Shown piece by piece: positions 8,001 to 16,788 of a DNA stretch of 64,000 nt; the first letter of the stretch is position 1; each line of letters begins with the position of its first letter. The stretch is from Halonotius aquaticus. Lineage in GTDB: Archaea > Halobacteriota > Halobacteria > Halobacteriales > Haloferacaceae. Location: contig NZ_QKNY01000018.1 of the NCBI RefSeq assembly GCF_003605575.1, positions 62,001-126,000 on the forward strand, given 5' to 3'. The position numbers were made by a program, and so were the translations under genes. Below the pieces are notes generated by a model. That model made no database searches. It saw only the letters and a list, made by a program, of their open reading frames with translations, and had not been told where the DNA came from.

Positions 8001-9787
8001 TGTCTGAGGCACTTGAAACCGGCACGCCGAGCTTCATGGACCGCTTCCCACAGGAAGCGGCGGTCGTCAGAGCATCGCTGATCAGTTCCTTTATCGCGCT
8101 GTTTTTGGGCGCGGTCTTCGGGCTCATTCAAGCACTCCACCGAACCGATGTCTTCCGATTCCTCGACTCACAGTACTACTACACCGTGTTGACGGCCCAC
8201 GGCGTGCTGATGGTGGTGTCGTTTACCATCTTCTTCCTCGTCGGGGTGTTCACGTGGGCGACCGTCAGAAGCCTCGACCGGCCGCTCGTTGATATCCGGT
8301 ATACATGGGCTTGGTACGGGCTGATGGCCATCGGCACGCTGATGGCGGTTGTGGCGATTCTCGGCGGATTCATCCCGTCGACTGACATCAGTGCCGACGT
8401 GCTGTTTACGTTCTACGCGCCGATGCAGGCCCATCCGTTGTTCTACGGTGGGCTGGCGATCTTCATCATCGGCACATGGCTGGCCGGAGCTGACTACTTC
8501 CGGGCGTGGTACGCTTGGAAACAAGAACACCCCGACGAGCGGATTCCACTCCAGACGTTTATGGTGTTGACGACGATGCTGATGTGGTATATCGCCACCA
8601 TCGGCGTCGCCATCGCCGTCGTCGTCTTCCTCCTGCCGTGGTCGCTCGGCCTCCTCGATAGCGTCAACCCACTGCTGACGCGAACGCTGTTTTGGTTCTG
8701 GGGCCACCCGGTCGTCTACTTCTGGCTGATGCCGGCATACCTGCTGTGGTACACCGTCCTGCCGAGCATCTCGGGTGGGCGGCTGTTCAGCGACCCGCTG
8801 GCCCGCGTCGTCTTCGTGTTGTTCCTGCTGCTGTCGACGCCGGTCGGGATCCACCACCAGTACGTCGATCCCGGCATCGCTGAAGGGTTCAAGATGATCG
8901 CGATGACGAATACGATGTTCCTACTGCTGCCAAGTCTGCTGACGGCCTTCACCGTCGTCGCCAGCATGGAACACGGGGCCCGCCAGCGCGGCGGCACCGG
9001 GCTGTTCGGTTGGCTACGTGCGCTGCCGTGGCGTAACCCGGCGTTTACCGGCATGGCGCTGGCAGGCCTGATGTTCGCCGCGGGCGGCTTCAGCGGGATG
9101 GTCAACGCGGGCATGAACATCAACTATCTCGTCCACAACACCATCTGGGTGCCGGGGCACTTCCATCTCACCGTCGGCACCGCCGTCGCGTTGACGTTCA
9201 TGGCGGCGACCTACTGGCTGTGGCCGCAGGTCACGAACAAGCCGATCTTTAGCCGACCGATCGCGCTCGCGCAGGTCGTGCTGTGGTTTGTCGGGATGGC
9301 CCTGATGTCGAATGCGATGCACGTGATGGGGCTGTTCGGCGTGCCACGCCGTACCGCCGAGCCACAGTATCAGGGCTTTGACTTTGTCGCCTCCTTCGGC
9401 TCGATCACCGAGCTTCGGATGCAGTTGGCCCTCGGGGGCACGCTGCTGTTCCTCTCGACGATCCTGTTTGTGAGCAACATCGCGCTGTCGACCGGCTCGC
9501 CGCGGATGAGTGGTCTCGGCAAGCCGTTGTCGGAGCCACTGTCGCCGGCTGCGGATTCGCCGAAGGTGCTCGATAACCTAACCCTCTGGTTCGGCATCGC
9601 CATGGTGTTGGTCGTCTTGGCCTACATCCTCCCGCTGGCCAGCATCATCACCGACAGTGGGATCGTCGACCCCGGTGTCAGACCGGTGCCGATGCTTGTT
9701 GATGCAGCCAACGGGCTTGGCCCGATCAGTGCTGTGACCGATGCCGCCAGTCGTGTTGTCGCCGCGGTCGTGGGGGTGGTGCCATGA
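7997..9787 (+). CDS. cbaA: ba3-type cytochrome c oxidase subunit I
   Basis: A 596-aa polytopic membrane protein, the catalytic subunit that reduces oxygen and pumps protons. Visible ligands are the low-spin haem His in TAHGVLM, the CuB His and cross-linked Tyr in WGHPVVYFW, the CuB pair in GIHHQY, and the haem ligands in HFHLTVG. The HPVVYFW form marks the B-type (ba3) family. It begins at 7997 overlapping cbaB; an adjacent ATG at 8000 is equally possible. The stop overlaps the next start by four bases. Confidence 0.96.
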   Translation: MMSEALETGTPSFMDRFPQEAAVVRASLISSFIALFLGAVFGLIQALHRTDVFRFLDSQYYYTVLTAHGVLMVVSFTIFFLVGVFTWATVRSLDRPLVDIRYTWAWYGLMAIGTLMAVVAILGGFIPSTDISADVLFTFYAPMQAHPLFYGGLAIFIIGTWLAGADYFRAWYAWKQEHPDERIPLQTFMVLTTMLMWYIATIGVAIAVVVFLLPWSLGLLDSVNPLLTRTLFWFWGHPVVYFWLMPAYLLWYTVLPSISGGRLFSDPLARVVFVLFLLLSTPVGIHHQYVDPGIAEGFKMIAMTNTMFLLLPSLLTAFTVVASMEHGARQRGGTGLFGWLRALPWRNPAFTGMALAGLMFAAGGFSGMVNAGMNINYLVHNTIWVPGHFHLTVGTAVALTFMAATYWLWPQVTNKPIFSRPIALAQVVLWFVGMALMSNAMHVMGLFGVPRRTAEPQYQGFDFVASFGSITELRMQLALGGTLLFLSTILFVSNIALSTGSPRMSGLGKPLSEPLSPAADSPKVLDNLTLWFGIAMVLVVLAYILPLASIITDSGIVDPGVRPVPMLVDAANGLGPISAVTDAASRVVAAVVGVVP

Positions 9788-10002
9788 GAGACGCCTCCCC
9801 CGGCGGCATCCTCCTTGGGAGTGCCGTGCTGTTTGTCGTCCTCTGGGAGATCCGCAGCGCCCTTGGCCTGCTGGCCGGCGTCGACACCAACGGAACGGTG
9901 TTTTTCGTCGGGACGATCATCTTCGTCGCCTTCGTCGCCTTCGGGCTCAGCGTCGGGCTGTTTCAGGTCTCGGCGATGATCTTCAACGAGCGGCGGTCGT
10001 AA
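9784..10002 (+). CDS. cbaE: ba3-type oxidase small subunit CbaE
   Basis: 72 aa with two predicted transmembrane helices (about 9-30 and 39-63) and a short basic end. It overlaps cbaA by four bases and occupies the last position of a cbaDBAE operon, the order described for Natronomonas pharaonis. The role is assumed to be structural in the oxidase. The assignment rests on position and topology, because small subunits have little sequence signature. Confidence 0.75.
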   Translation: MRDASPGGILLGSAVLFVVLWEIRSALGLLAGVDTNGTVFFVGTIIFVAFVAFGLSVGLFQVSAMIFNERRS

Positions 10003-10030
10003 CCGCACCAGGAGCCACACCCTGATTTTC

Positions 10031-10696
10031 ATGTCCCACTCAACCGCCGTCTGGCCGTCGGTGCGGTCGCCGATCGGGGCGGCGGTTGCCACCGCAGTTG
10101 TCGCGACGGTCGTACTCCTGACAGCGATCGCAACGTATCTCCGACTCACCGATGCGGTGATCACCACGGGTCGCTCCCTCAGCTATCCGGTCATCTGGAT
10201 CGTCACCAGTCTCACAGCCGCGGTCTGGATCGGCCTGACGGTACGGGGTCGCCCGTACCGATGGCGAGGGGTCGCTATCGGTGGCGGCTACACGCTGGTG
10301 ATCGCCTGGCTCACCGGCCTACTCGGAGCGACGACCGGCGGCTTTCCGCTGCGGGTGCATGCGGCACCGCCGGGGTGGGGCCCGATCATCCTCTATGACA
10401 GCGGGCTGCTTCGACTGTCGATCGTCCCGTTCAAACTGATCGCGTATCTCGCCTTGGGGTACGTCATCTACGCCCTTGTGGCCGCCCACCGTGGCTCGGT
10501 TCGAGCGGCTGCGCTCGGTGTTGTCTCCTGTGTGAGCTGCACCGGGCCGTTGCTGGTCGTTGTCATTGGCGCAATCGGTGGGACACAGGCGACGACCGCG
10601 GTGGCAACCGCCGGCTACGACATCGCAACGGTGGCGTTGGTGGCGACGTTCGGGCTGCTCGTCGCGGTCGTTGCGCGACAGCAGCCGACCGGCTGA
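10031..10696 (+). CDS. Uncharacterised polytopic membrane protein with intramembrane CxxC
   Basis: 221 aa with about six hydrophobic segments and almost no soluble domain. A Cys167-Val-Ser-Cys170 pair followed by TGPLL lies at the start of the fifth segment. A CxxC within the membrane would suit copper or thiol chemistry. It follows cbaE by 28 bases in the same direction and is convergent with the NosL gene (stops 2 bases apart). This placement suggests a role in oxidase assembly, but I recognise no characterised family. Confidence 0.75.
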   Translation: MSHSTAVWPSVRSPIGAAVATAVVATVVLLTAIATYLRLTDAVITTGRSLSYPVIWIVTSLTAAVWIGLTVRGRPYRWRGVAIGGGYTLVIAWLTGLLGATTGGFPLRVHAAPPGWGPIILYDSGLLRLSIVPFKLIAYLALGYVIYALVAAHRGSVRAAALGVVSCVSCTGPLLVVVIGAIGGTQATTAVATAGYDIATVALVATFGLLVAVVARQQPTG

Positions 10697-10698
10697 CG

Positions 10699-11319
10699 TT
10701 ACCGACCGGTTGAGGCCTTGATGCCGTCGATCAGATCGCGGTCGACAGCGGTTGCTTGCCGGACGCTTCCGCCGTGTGTCGACGCAAACGAGTCGGCATC
10801 CTCGCGGACGGAAAACGGGATCACATCCGGCCCCATCGCGCCCCGCACATCACTGCCGGCGACAACGAATAGTTCGGATTCCAGCGCAAAGGTGTCGGCG
10901 GCGAGTGCCGCCGAGATGAACGGGTCGGCGTCGTCGCTGAGGTCGTACTCGATCGGGCTGTAATCGGTGAGATAGGTGCCGATCGGCGTCGCCCCCTCCT
11001 CGACACGGTCGAACCGATAGCTGTAGGCACAGATGCCACTGCAGAACCACGCCGGGCCGTCGCGGTCGTCATGCAGCGATTCGAAGTAGACCTGGCCGGT
11101 TGGCCCAGGGTAGTCCTGGATGATCATCCCACACTCATCGCAGGCCTGACCCTCGTCAAGCGAGACAGGGGCTGGCACCTCGCCGCCAGCCGAGGAGCCG
11201 CCAAGACAGCCGGCGAGGGCGGTGGCTGCCAGCCCACCGCCGGCGGCGACCATCGACCGCCGGGACAGCGGTGTCGACAGCGGGCGATCGGAGACCGATC
11301 GATCGGGCGGGTGTGACAT
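10699..11319 (-). CDS. nosL: NosL family Tat lipoprotein (copper chaperone)
   Basis: 206 aa from ATG 11319. A twin-arginine leader (SRRSMVAAGGG) ends in a lipobox ALAGC, so it is predicted to be lipid-anchored outside the cell. The NosL signature CDECGMII is present, followed by FCSGICAYSYRF with two further cysteines and a C-terminal IPFSVREDADSFASTHGG segment. NosL binds Cu(I) and supplies NosD and NosZ in denitrifiers. A 39-residue upstream extension in the same frame is rejected because the Tat signal would then be internal. Confidence 0.9.
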   Translation of the reverse strand: MSHPPDRSVSDRPLSTPLSRRSMVAAGGGLAATALAGCLGGSSAGGEVPAPVSLDEGQACDECGMIIQDYPGPTGQVYFESLHDDRDGPAWFCSGICAYSYRFDRVEEGATPIGTYLTDYSPIEYDLSDDADPFISAALAADTFALESELFVVAGSDVRGAMGPDVIPFSVREDADSFASTHGGSVRQATAVDRDLIDGIKASTGR

Positions 11320-11476
11320 ACCGACGGGTATGGGCCGGTCGAGCAAAACCGGTCTGGTGTAGCCCTCCAACAGCGGTCGACAGGCAGTGGTTACAGGAAC
11401 CACCACGAGACGCGAGGGAGCTACTTCGATACCCACACCAGAGGCTACTTTCGCGTTGCAACAGTAGGAAGACGTA

Positions 11477-12169
11477 ATGAATCGACGGTCGTATCTCCGT
11501 GCAGGCGCGGCGATGGCCGCGGGTGCGTCGACAGCCGGCTGTCTCGGCGGTCTCTTCGACAGCGGGCCGCAAAACGTTGTGTTATCACCACCAGACGATC
11601 AACTCGCCGACAGCAGTTCGCTGGCGTATCCGGCCTACGGTGAGTCGTTTCCGGCGTTTACGCTGCCAAACCCCTTCGCCGAGGAGCCGTTTTCCGTCGC
11701 CGACTTCGAGCAGCCGTTTCTCTGTACGGCGTTCTATGCGTTCTGTCCCGCCGAGTGCATCCTGTTGTTGAACTCGTTTGCGAAGGTGCAAGCACGGCTG
11801 CTTGAACAAAACCGAGCCGACGAGATCGGCCTCATTGCGATCACATTTGATCCCGAACGCGACACACCCGAGGCGTTGCGGACGAATGCCGATCGACGAG
11901 GGATCAACTATGAGCATCCGATGTGGTACTATCTGCGACCCGAATCGGCCGACGCCGCCAAACAGGTCGTCGAAGAGAAACTCGGGTTGGCCTACGAGAA
12001 GATTGGCGATGTCAACGGCGACGCCTACGAGTTCAACCACATCAGCGTCACCTTCCTCGTCAACCCGGACGGGATGGTCGAGCGCGCCTATCGGGGCCAA
12101 CAGCCCGATGTTGAGCGGCTCGTCGACGACAGTCTCACGGTGCAGGACGCCTATAGCCAAGATACCTGA
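11477..12169 (+). CDS. SCO1/SenC family copper chaperone (Tat lipoprotein)
   Basis: 230 aa. The leader MNRRSYLRAGAAMAAGASTAGC carries a Tat motif and a lipobox. The thioredoxin-like SCO domain has the copper-binding CPAEC motif (FCPAEC) and the later His in FNHISVTFLVNPDG, the three ligands of Sco proteins. Sco proteins insert copper or reduce the CuA cysteines of oxidase subunit II, which fits the nearby cbaB. The next gene starts 2 bases after the stop, forming a two-gene unit. Confidence 0.92.
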   Translation: MNRRSYLRAGAAMAAGASTAGCLGGLFDSGPQNVVLSPPDDQLADSSSLAYPAYGESFPAFTLPNPFAEEPFSVADFEQPFLCTAFYAFCPAECILLLNSFAKVQARLLEQNRADEIGLIAITFDPERDTPEALRTNADRRGINYEHPMWYYLRPESADAAKQVVEEKLGLAYEKIGDVNGDAYEFNHISVTFLVNPDGMVERAYRGQQPDVERLVDDSLTVQDAYSQDT

Positions 12170-12171
12170 TC

Positions 12172-13002
12172 GTGAGCCTGCTTCTCCAACACACCTGTAG
12201 CGCGCCGAGTTCGGCCAGCAGCCTTGCCGGCCAGCCGGTGAGTCTGGGGGTGTTTTTGCTGATCGGCCTCTTCGGTGGGGCCCACTGTCTGGGGATGTGT
12301 GGGCCGTTGGTGACAACCTACGCCGACCGCATGCGCGAGCAGTCGGCGGAGCCCGATCGTCAGGCGGGCACTCGGCTGTCGGTCGGAATGGTCAAACAAC
12401 ACGGGCTGTTCAATCTCGGGCGGGCAGTCAGCTACACGCTGATCGGCGGCCTGTTTGGCCTTGCCGGCTCACTAGTCGTCGTCTCAGCGAATCAGCTGAC
12501 GACAGCGTTCCGCGAGCTGAATATCGTCGTCGGCTTCACGATCGGCGTGCTCATCATGGCCGCTGGGCTGAACTATCTGGTTCGCGGGCAGGTCATGTCG
12601 CTGCCCGGCGAGTCGCTGGTGACGCCGGTGACGACGGCGGTGCAATCGCGGCTCATGGCGCGGGTCGACGACTACGTCGGCGGCCCGCGGATCGCGCTGC
12701 TCGGCGGGCTCCACGGGCTGTTGCCGTGTCCGCTGCTGTATCCGGCGTTTCTGTACGCCTTTGCCCAGGCCGCGCCGGTGCGGGGCGCGCTGTCGCTGGC
12801 TGCCCTCGGGTTCGGCACGATCCCGTCGCTGTTCCTCTATGGGACGCTGTTTCAGTCGGTGTCGGTGTCGACCCGGGTGAAACTCCATCGGGTACTCGGC
12901 GTCGGGTTCCTCGTGTTGGGGTATATTCCGTTCCAACACGCGCTGATGCTCATGGGGCTAGAGTTGCCACACCTGCCGCTGCCGTTCTATCAACCGCTGT
13001 GA
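12172..13002 (+). CDS. SafE/UreH-like membrane transporter
   Basis: 276 aa with about six or seven transmembrane segments. The N-terminal GGAHCLGMCGP motif is the hallmark of the UreH_2 / TauE-SafE related group, in which HCxGMC is thought to handle copper or nickel. It starts with GTG directly after the SCO gene. In bacteria such proteins (for example CcoS/CcoG-neighbour SafE proteins) accompany oxidase biogenesis. A copper or thiol transport role is inferred from motif and context. Confidence 0.85.
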   Translation: MSLLLQHTCSAPSSASSLAGQPVSLGVFLLIGLFGGAHCLGMCGPLVTTYADRMREQSAEPDRQAGTRLSVGMVKQHGLFNLGRAVSYTLIGGLFGLAGSLVVVSANQLTTAFRELNIVVGFTIGVLIMAAGLNYLVRGQVMSLPGESLVTPVTTAVQSRLMARVDDYVGGPRIALLGGLHGLLPCPLLYPAFLYAFAQAAPVRGALSLAALGFGTIPSLFLYGTLFQSVSVSTRVKLHRVLGVGFLVLGYIPFQHALMLMGLELPHLPLPFYQPL

Positions 13003-13120
13003 AACCCCGGAGGGAGGGGAACCGCGGCTCCAGCCGGGGAAGCACGACGAAACTTGAGAGGTAGGTCGCTCCCCTCGGGCTAGCGGGGCGACCATCAGAT
13101 CCCTCTTGCTGGAGGGGTTA
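13003..13120 (+). ncRNA. Highly structured GC-rich element: possible RNA or transposon-end remnant
   Basis: It begins immediately after the SafE-like stop. Three stem-loops follow in a row. The first pairs CCCCGG (13005) with CCGGGG (13034-13039) around an inner GGAG/CTCC. The second pairs GGTCGC (13064-13069) with GCGACC (13088-13093), extended inward. The third pairs CCCTC (13101) with GAGGG (13112). This resembles the omega-RNA/3' end of haloarchaeal IS200/IS605-type tnpB elements, and the plus frame through it (12999-13064) has a TnpB-tail-like basic composition. Both readings are inference. A terminator or regulatory leader for the kinase downstream is the alternative. Confidence 0.4.
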
Positions 13121-13213
13121 AGCCTCGCCGAATCATGTCAATGCTGCCGGCTTTTGGCCGCGTGCTGGTGATCAAACCATGGTGGTTATGACCATACCCA
13201 AACAACTACTGGT

Positions 13214-14251
13214 ATGAGCGACTCGGTACATGAATCGATTGTTGAACACAGCAACGACGGGATCTTCGTTGCTCAGGACGGCGAGATTGTCTACGCAAAC
13301 CAGCGACTGTGTGAGCTGACGGGCTATGAGCCAGGTGAGCTTGTTGGGGCCTCAAAGCGGCAGATCGTTGCCCCCGACGATCGTGAGCTCGTAGAGGGGT
13401 ATCATTTCGCCCGAATGAGCGGTGATACTGCTCCCTCCCAGTATGAGATCGAGCTACAGACGGCCGACGACGAACTGGTTCCGGTTGAGTTGTCGGTGAG
13501 CCGCGTCGACTACGAGGGCGAGCCCGCCGCCGTCTCGATCTGTCGGGATATCACCGATCGACAGCAGTACCAACAACGACTGGAGGAACAGCGAGATAAT
13601 CTCGAACTGCTGAACCAGGTGGTGCGGCACGACATCCGCAACGATCTCCAGATCGTCGTCGCCTACAGTGAGATGTTGGAGGGGAACGTTGAGGAGGACG
13701 CCGAGGGATATCTGCAGTCGATCCGCGAAAGCGCACGCAACGCGGTCGATCTGACCGCGACAGCCCGAGATCTCGCCGATGTCATGCTCCAACAACACGA
13801 GCGGGGGACAATCGAGCTTGCCCGACCGCTCGAACAACAGATCGAATCCATTCGGACAGCCCATGCCGCCGCGGTGATCAACGTCGAAGACTCGATCCCG
13901 TCGGTAACGGTCTACGGCAACGAGATGCTCGATGCCGTCTTTCGGAATCTCCTCCAGAATGCGATCCAGCACAACGATACGGAGGTGCCGGAGATCTCCG
14001 TCAGCGTCGATCGCGACGACGACACGGTTCGGGTTGCGATCGCCGACAACGGCCCGGGCGTTCCCGAGGGCCAACGCGAGGAGATCTTCGGGAAAGGCGA
14101 GAAGGGCTTGGAGAGCGACGGCTCCGGGATCGGCCTCTATCTCGTCTACACGCTTGTCGACAGCTACGGCGGGTCGGTGTGGGTTGAAGACAACGAACCC
14201 GAGGGGGCCGTCTTCGTTGTCGAACTGCCGGTCGCCGACGTCGACGAGTGA
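13214..14251 (+). CDS. PAS domain sensor histidine kinase
   Basis: 345 aa, cytoplasmic. A PAS domain covers residues about 5-115 and ends in the PAC-like SICRDITDRQQ. The phospho-acceptor H-box is LLNQVVRHDIRND, and the ATPase domain has an N-box (FRNLLQNAIQHN), a G1 box (IADNGPGVP) and a G2 box (GSGIGLYLVYTL). No transmembrane segments or receiver domain are present. It is monocistronic with a likely leaderless start at 13214, and an imperfect dyad around ACCATGGTGGTTATGACCAT sits just upstream. The signal and partner regulator are unknown. Confidence 0.9.
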   Translation: MSDSVHESIVEHSNDGIFVAQDGEIVYANQRLCELTGYEPGELVGASKRQIVAPDDRELVEGYHFARMSGDTAPSQYEIELQTADDELVPVELSVSRVDYEGEPAAVSICRDITDRQQYQQRLEEQRDNLELLNQVVRHDIRNDLQIVVAYSEMLEGNVEEDAEGYLQSIRESARNAVDLTATARDLADVMLQQHERGTIELARPLEQQIESIRTAHAAAVINVEDSIPSVTVYGNEMLDAVFRNLLQNAIQHNDTEVPEISVSVDRDDDTVRVAIADNGPGVPEGQREEIFGKGEKGLESDGSGIGLYLVYTLVDSYGGSVWVEDNEPEGAVFVVELPVADVDE

Positions 14252-14256
14252 GGCAA

Positions 14257-14928
14257 CTATGCTGTCACAAACTGCAACAGCTCGTCGCGTTTGGCGTCTC
14301 GAATGTGCCCTTGTAGCGCGGTTCGGAGGCTGTCGATCCGGCCGGCCTTGGCGGTGATCGGTGCGATAACCTCCTCGTCCCACTGCTGCCATGGCGGAAA
14401 CAGGCCGAGACGGTCACAGAGGTCGTTGAGTCGTTCGTCTTTGTCGTCGACTTTGTCCATCTTGTTGACCGCGACGACGGTCGGCACCCCGAGTTCCTCC
14501 AGAAAGTGGTACATCTCCACATCGTGGGGGATCTCCCCGCGGTCGCTGTGGCGGTCGATGATGTCGATGACGCTCTTGCCGTCAACAACGAGGACAGCCG
14601 CCAGAATCGACTCGGCGTTGTTCTCGATGTAATGGACGATGTCGGTCTGGATCGCCTCGCGGTGCTCGCCCTCGACGCCAGACATGAAGCCGAAGCCCGG
14701 CAGATCAGTGAACATGAAGCTCTGGCCCGACCAATCGAAATGATTCGGCTCGCGGGTCACCCCGGGTTTTTGACCGGTCGGGACGCTGTGGCCTGTCAGC
14801 TCCCGCATGATCGTCGATTTCCCGACGTTTGACCGACCGACCAACACGATCTCGTCGTCACGGTCGGGGCGACCTTCGAACATACCAGCAGTCGGCGATG
14901 GGTAGGGAAACGGTTTGCGTTCAGGCAT
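14257..14928 (-). CDS. engB: EngB-type GTPase (ribosome assembly)
   Basis: 223 aa from ATG 14928. G1 is [10 protein letters not shown]3 is DLPGFG and G4 is NKMDK, the TrmE-Era-EngA-EngB-Septin pattern. It belongs to the EngB/YsxC/YihA group, which assists large-subunit assembly. The upstream in-frame Met at 14952 would add eight residues without similarity. The gene is convergent with the PAS kinase (stops 5 bases apart) and divergent from the cyclo-ligase-like gene. Confidence 0.9.
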   Translation of the reverse strand: MPERKPFPYPSPTAGMFEGRPDRDDEIVLVGRSNVGKSTIMRELTGHSVPTGQKPGVTREPNHFDWSGQSFMFTDLPGFGFMSGVEGEHREAIQTDIVHYIENNAESILAAVLVVDGKSVIDIIDRHSDRGEIPHDVEMYHFLEELGVPTVVAVNKMDKVDDKDERLNDLCDRLGLFPPWQQWDEEVIAPITAKAGRIDSLRTALQGHIRDAKRDELLQFVTA

Positions 14929-14973
14929 GGTGCTATCACCCGGAGTTTTCACCGATCACGCTGACACTGAGCT

Positions 14974-15684
14974 ATGTCCAAAGACGATCTCCGTGACCGC
15001 ATCTGGGATCACCTCGAAAGAGAGGGGATCGCCCGGTTTCCGTTCCCGCCGCACGGCCGCATCCCCAACTTCGTCGACGCCAGCGACGCCGCCGACCGAC
15101 TGGCCGACACCAACGCGTGGCAGGCCGCCGACACGCTCAAATGCAATCCCGACGCCCCACAGTTGCCGGTGCGCCGGCAGGCACTCCGCGACGGGAAAAC
15201 GATCTACATGGCTATTCCGCGGCTCAGCGAGCCCAAACCGTTTCTCCGACTCGCGCCCGACGAGGTCGACGACATCGACGACGCGACAACGGTCTCCGGC
15301 TCATCGAAACACGGTGTTCCCGTCGATCCTGAAGCAATGCCACAGATCGACCTCATCGTCGCCGGTAGCGTCGCCGTCGACGAGGCCGGACATCGCGTCG
15401 GCAAAGGCGAGGGGTTCAGCGATCTGGAGTTTGCCGTCCTGCGTGGTTTCGACCGCGTTGCTGCCGACACCACCGTCGCCACAACCGTCCACGATAGCCA
15501 AGTCGTCGACGACGGCGACATCGAGCCCGACCGCCACGACGTTCCGTTGGATCTGGTCGTGACGCCGACGCGAGCGGTCGAGACCAACGCTGTCACGAAT
15601 CGGCCCGACGGGCTCTACTGGGACGATCTCGCTGCTGAGAAAATCGAGGAGATTCCGATACTACAACGGCTCCAGCCCGACTAA
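14974..15684 (+). CDS. 5-formyltetrahydrofolate cyclo-ligase family protein
   Basis: 236 aa. The N-terminus RDRIWDHLEREGIARFPFP and the C-terminal GKGEGFSDLEFAVLRG segment match archaeal MTHFS-domain proteins. The Gly-rich GKGEGFSDLE segment is the phosphate-binding loop of the fold. A role in converting 5-formyl-THF to methenyl-THF is expected from the family, but archaeal members are poorly tested and some may act on other folate or pterin substrates. The 45-base gap to engB on the opposite strand serves as a divergent promoter. Confidence 0.82.
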   Translation: MSKDDLRDRIWDHLEREGIARFPFPPHGRIPNFVDASDAADRLADTNAWQAADTLKCNPDAPQLPVRRQALRDGKTIYMAIPRLSEPKPFLRLAPDEVDDIDDATTVSGSSKHGVPVDPEAMPQIDLIVAGSVAVDEAGHRVGKGEGFSDLEFAVLRGFDRVAADTTVATTVHDSQVVDDGDIEPDRHDVPLDLVVTPTRAVETNAVTNRPDGLYWDDLAAEKIEEIPILQRLQPD

Positions 15685-15699
15685 ACCGTGTTGCCGTGT

Positions 15700-16671
15700 T
15701 CAGGCGTCCCGCGACGGGAGTTCCGGCTCGTAGCCGACCGCATCAATCGCCAAGTCAAGGACATCTTCGATACCTTCCTTTTCGGTGATGCTCATGTAGG
15801 CGTCGGCCTCGACATCGGTCGAGCGGTCGCTTTTGTTGCAGATCGTCAGCACGGGGATATCGCGGTCGGCGAAGCGGTCGACGACGGCGTCGCGGAGTTC
15901 CAACTGTACGTTCAGCGGGTAGCCACAGTCGCCGGAGGCGTCAACAAAGAATAGCACCGTATCGGCCAGATGTTCCAGCGCGCCGGCAGCCTGTCGTTCG
16001 ATGTCGTTGCGCTCGTCCTCGGGGCGATCGAGCAGGCCGGGCGTGTCGATCAACTGGTAGCGGATGTGGTCGCGTTCGAGGTGGCCAACTTGGACGCCGC
16101 GGGTCGTGAAGGGGTATTCGGCGATCTCGTTTGAGGCCCGCGTCACGTGGTTGACGAAGGAGGATTTGCCGACGTTGGGGTAGCCGGCGATGACGATCGC
16201 CGGCTCATCGGGCCGGATATCGGGGATGGTTTTCAGTTGATCGCGGGCGTCGCCGACCGCCCGGAGGTCGTCTTTGATCTCGTCCATGATGTCGGCGATG
16301 CGGGCAAAGGCCTGCTTGCGATGCTTGCGGGCGGTATCGGGATCGGTTTTGCGGAGTTTCGACTGGTACTCGCGGCCCAACTCCTCGATCTGTCGGCTGG
16401 CCCAGGTGACCTCAGAAAGGGATTGGCGGAGTTCGTTGACATCGACGATGGCGTCGGCGAGTTCGTAGTAGAAGGGATCGATGTAGTCGAAATCCGGCCA
16501 CGCCGTGACGACGTTTTCGAGGTTATCGGAGGTGATGTTGACCGCGACGGTCAGCATCGACTGCTGGGCCTCAAGGCCGCCTTTGGCGTTGCCCGCGCGG
16601 GCGGCCCGCGAGAAGGCCTTATCGAGGAGCTCCTCCGATCGGGGAGCTGTCGGGAGGTTCTCGAAAATCAT
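15700..16671 (-). CDS. NOG1 family GTP-binding protein
   Basis: 323 aa starting at MIFENLPTAP, the usual start of haloarchaeal NOG1. A helical N-terminal domain (to about 160) precedes the GTPase domain with GYPNVGKSSFV (G1), DTPGLLDRP (G3) and NKSD (G4). NOG1 acts in large ribosomal subunit maturation. It is convergent with the cyclo-ligase gene (stops 15 bases apart). The frame extends seven codons upstream to 16692 with weaker support. Confidence 0.9.
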   Translation of the reverse strand: MIFENLPTAPRSEELLDKAFSRAARAGNAKGGLEAQQSMLTVAVNITSDNLENVVTAWPDFDYIDPFYYELADAIVDVNELRQSLSEVTWASRQIEELGREYQSKLRKTDPDTARKHRKQAFARIADIMDEIKDDLRAVGDARDQLKTIPDIRPDEPAIVIAGYPNVGKSSFVNHVTRASNEIAEYPFTTRGVQVGHLERDHIRYQLIDTPGLLDRPEDERNDIERQAAGALEHLADTVLFFVDASGDCGYPLNVQLELRDAVVDRFADRDIPVLTICNKSDRSTDVEADAYMSITEKEGIEDVLDLAIDAVGYEPELPSRDA

Positions 16672-16788
16672 TTCCAGAGCGTACAGCCCCAACGCGTAAA
16701 AGCACGTTCGTTCGCGGTGTTGCCCCGACTGTGGTCATTCGACCGCCCCGATCACAACCGGTATGCCGGGCGCAAGTGAAAGTGTCGT

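Noticed and set aside
12297-13064. Plus-strand frame ending in a TnpB-like basic tail
   Set aside because: Most of it is an out-of-phase reading of the SafE-like gene. Only the last 20 codons after 12999 might matter, and they are treated under the structured element.
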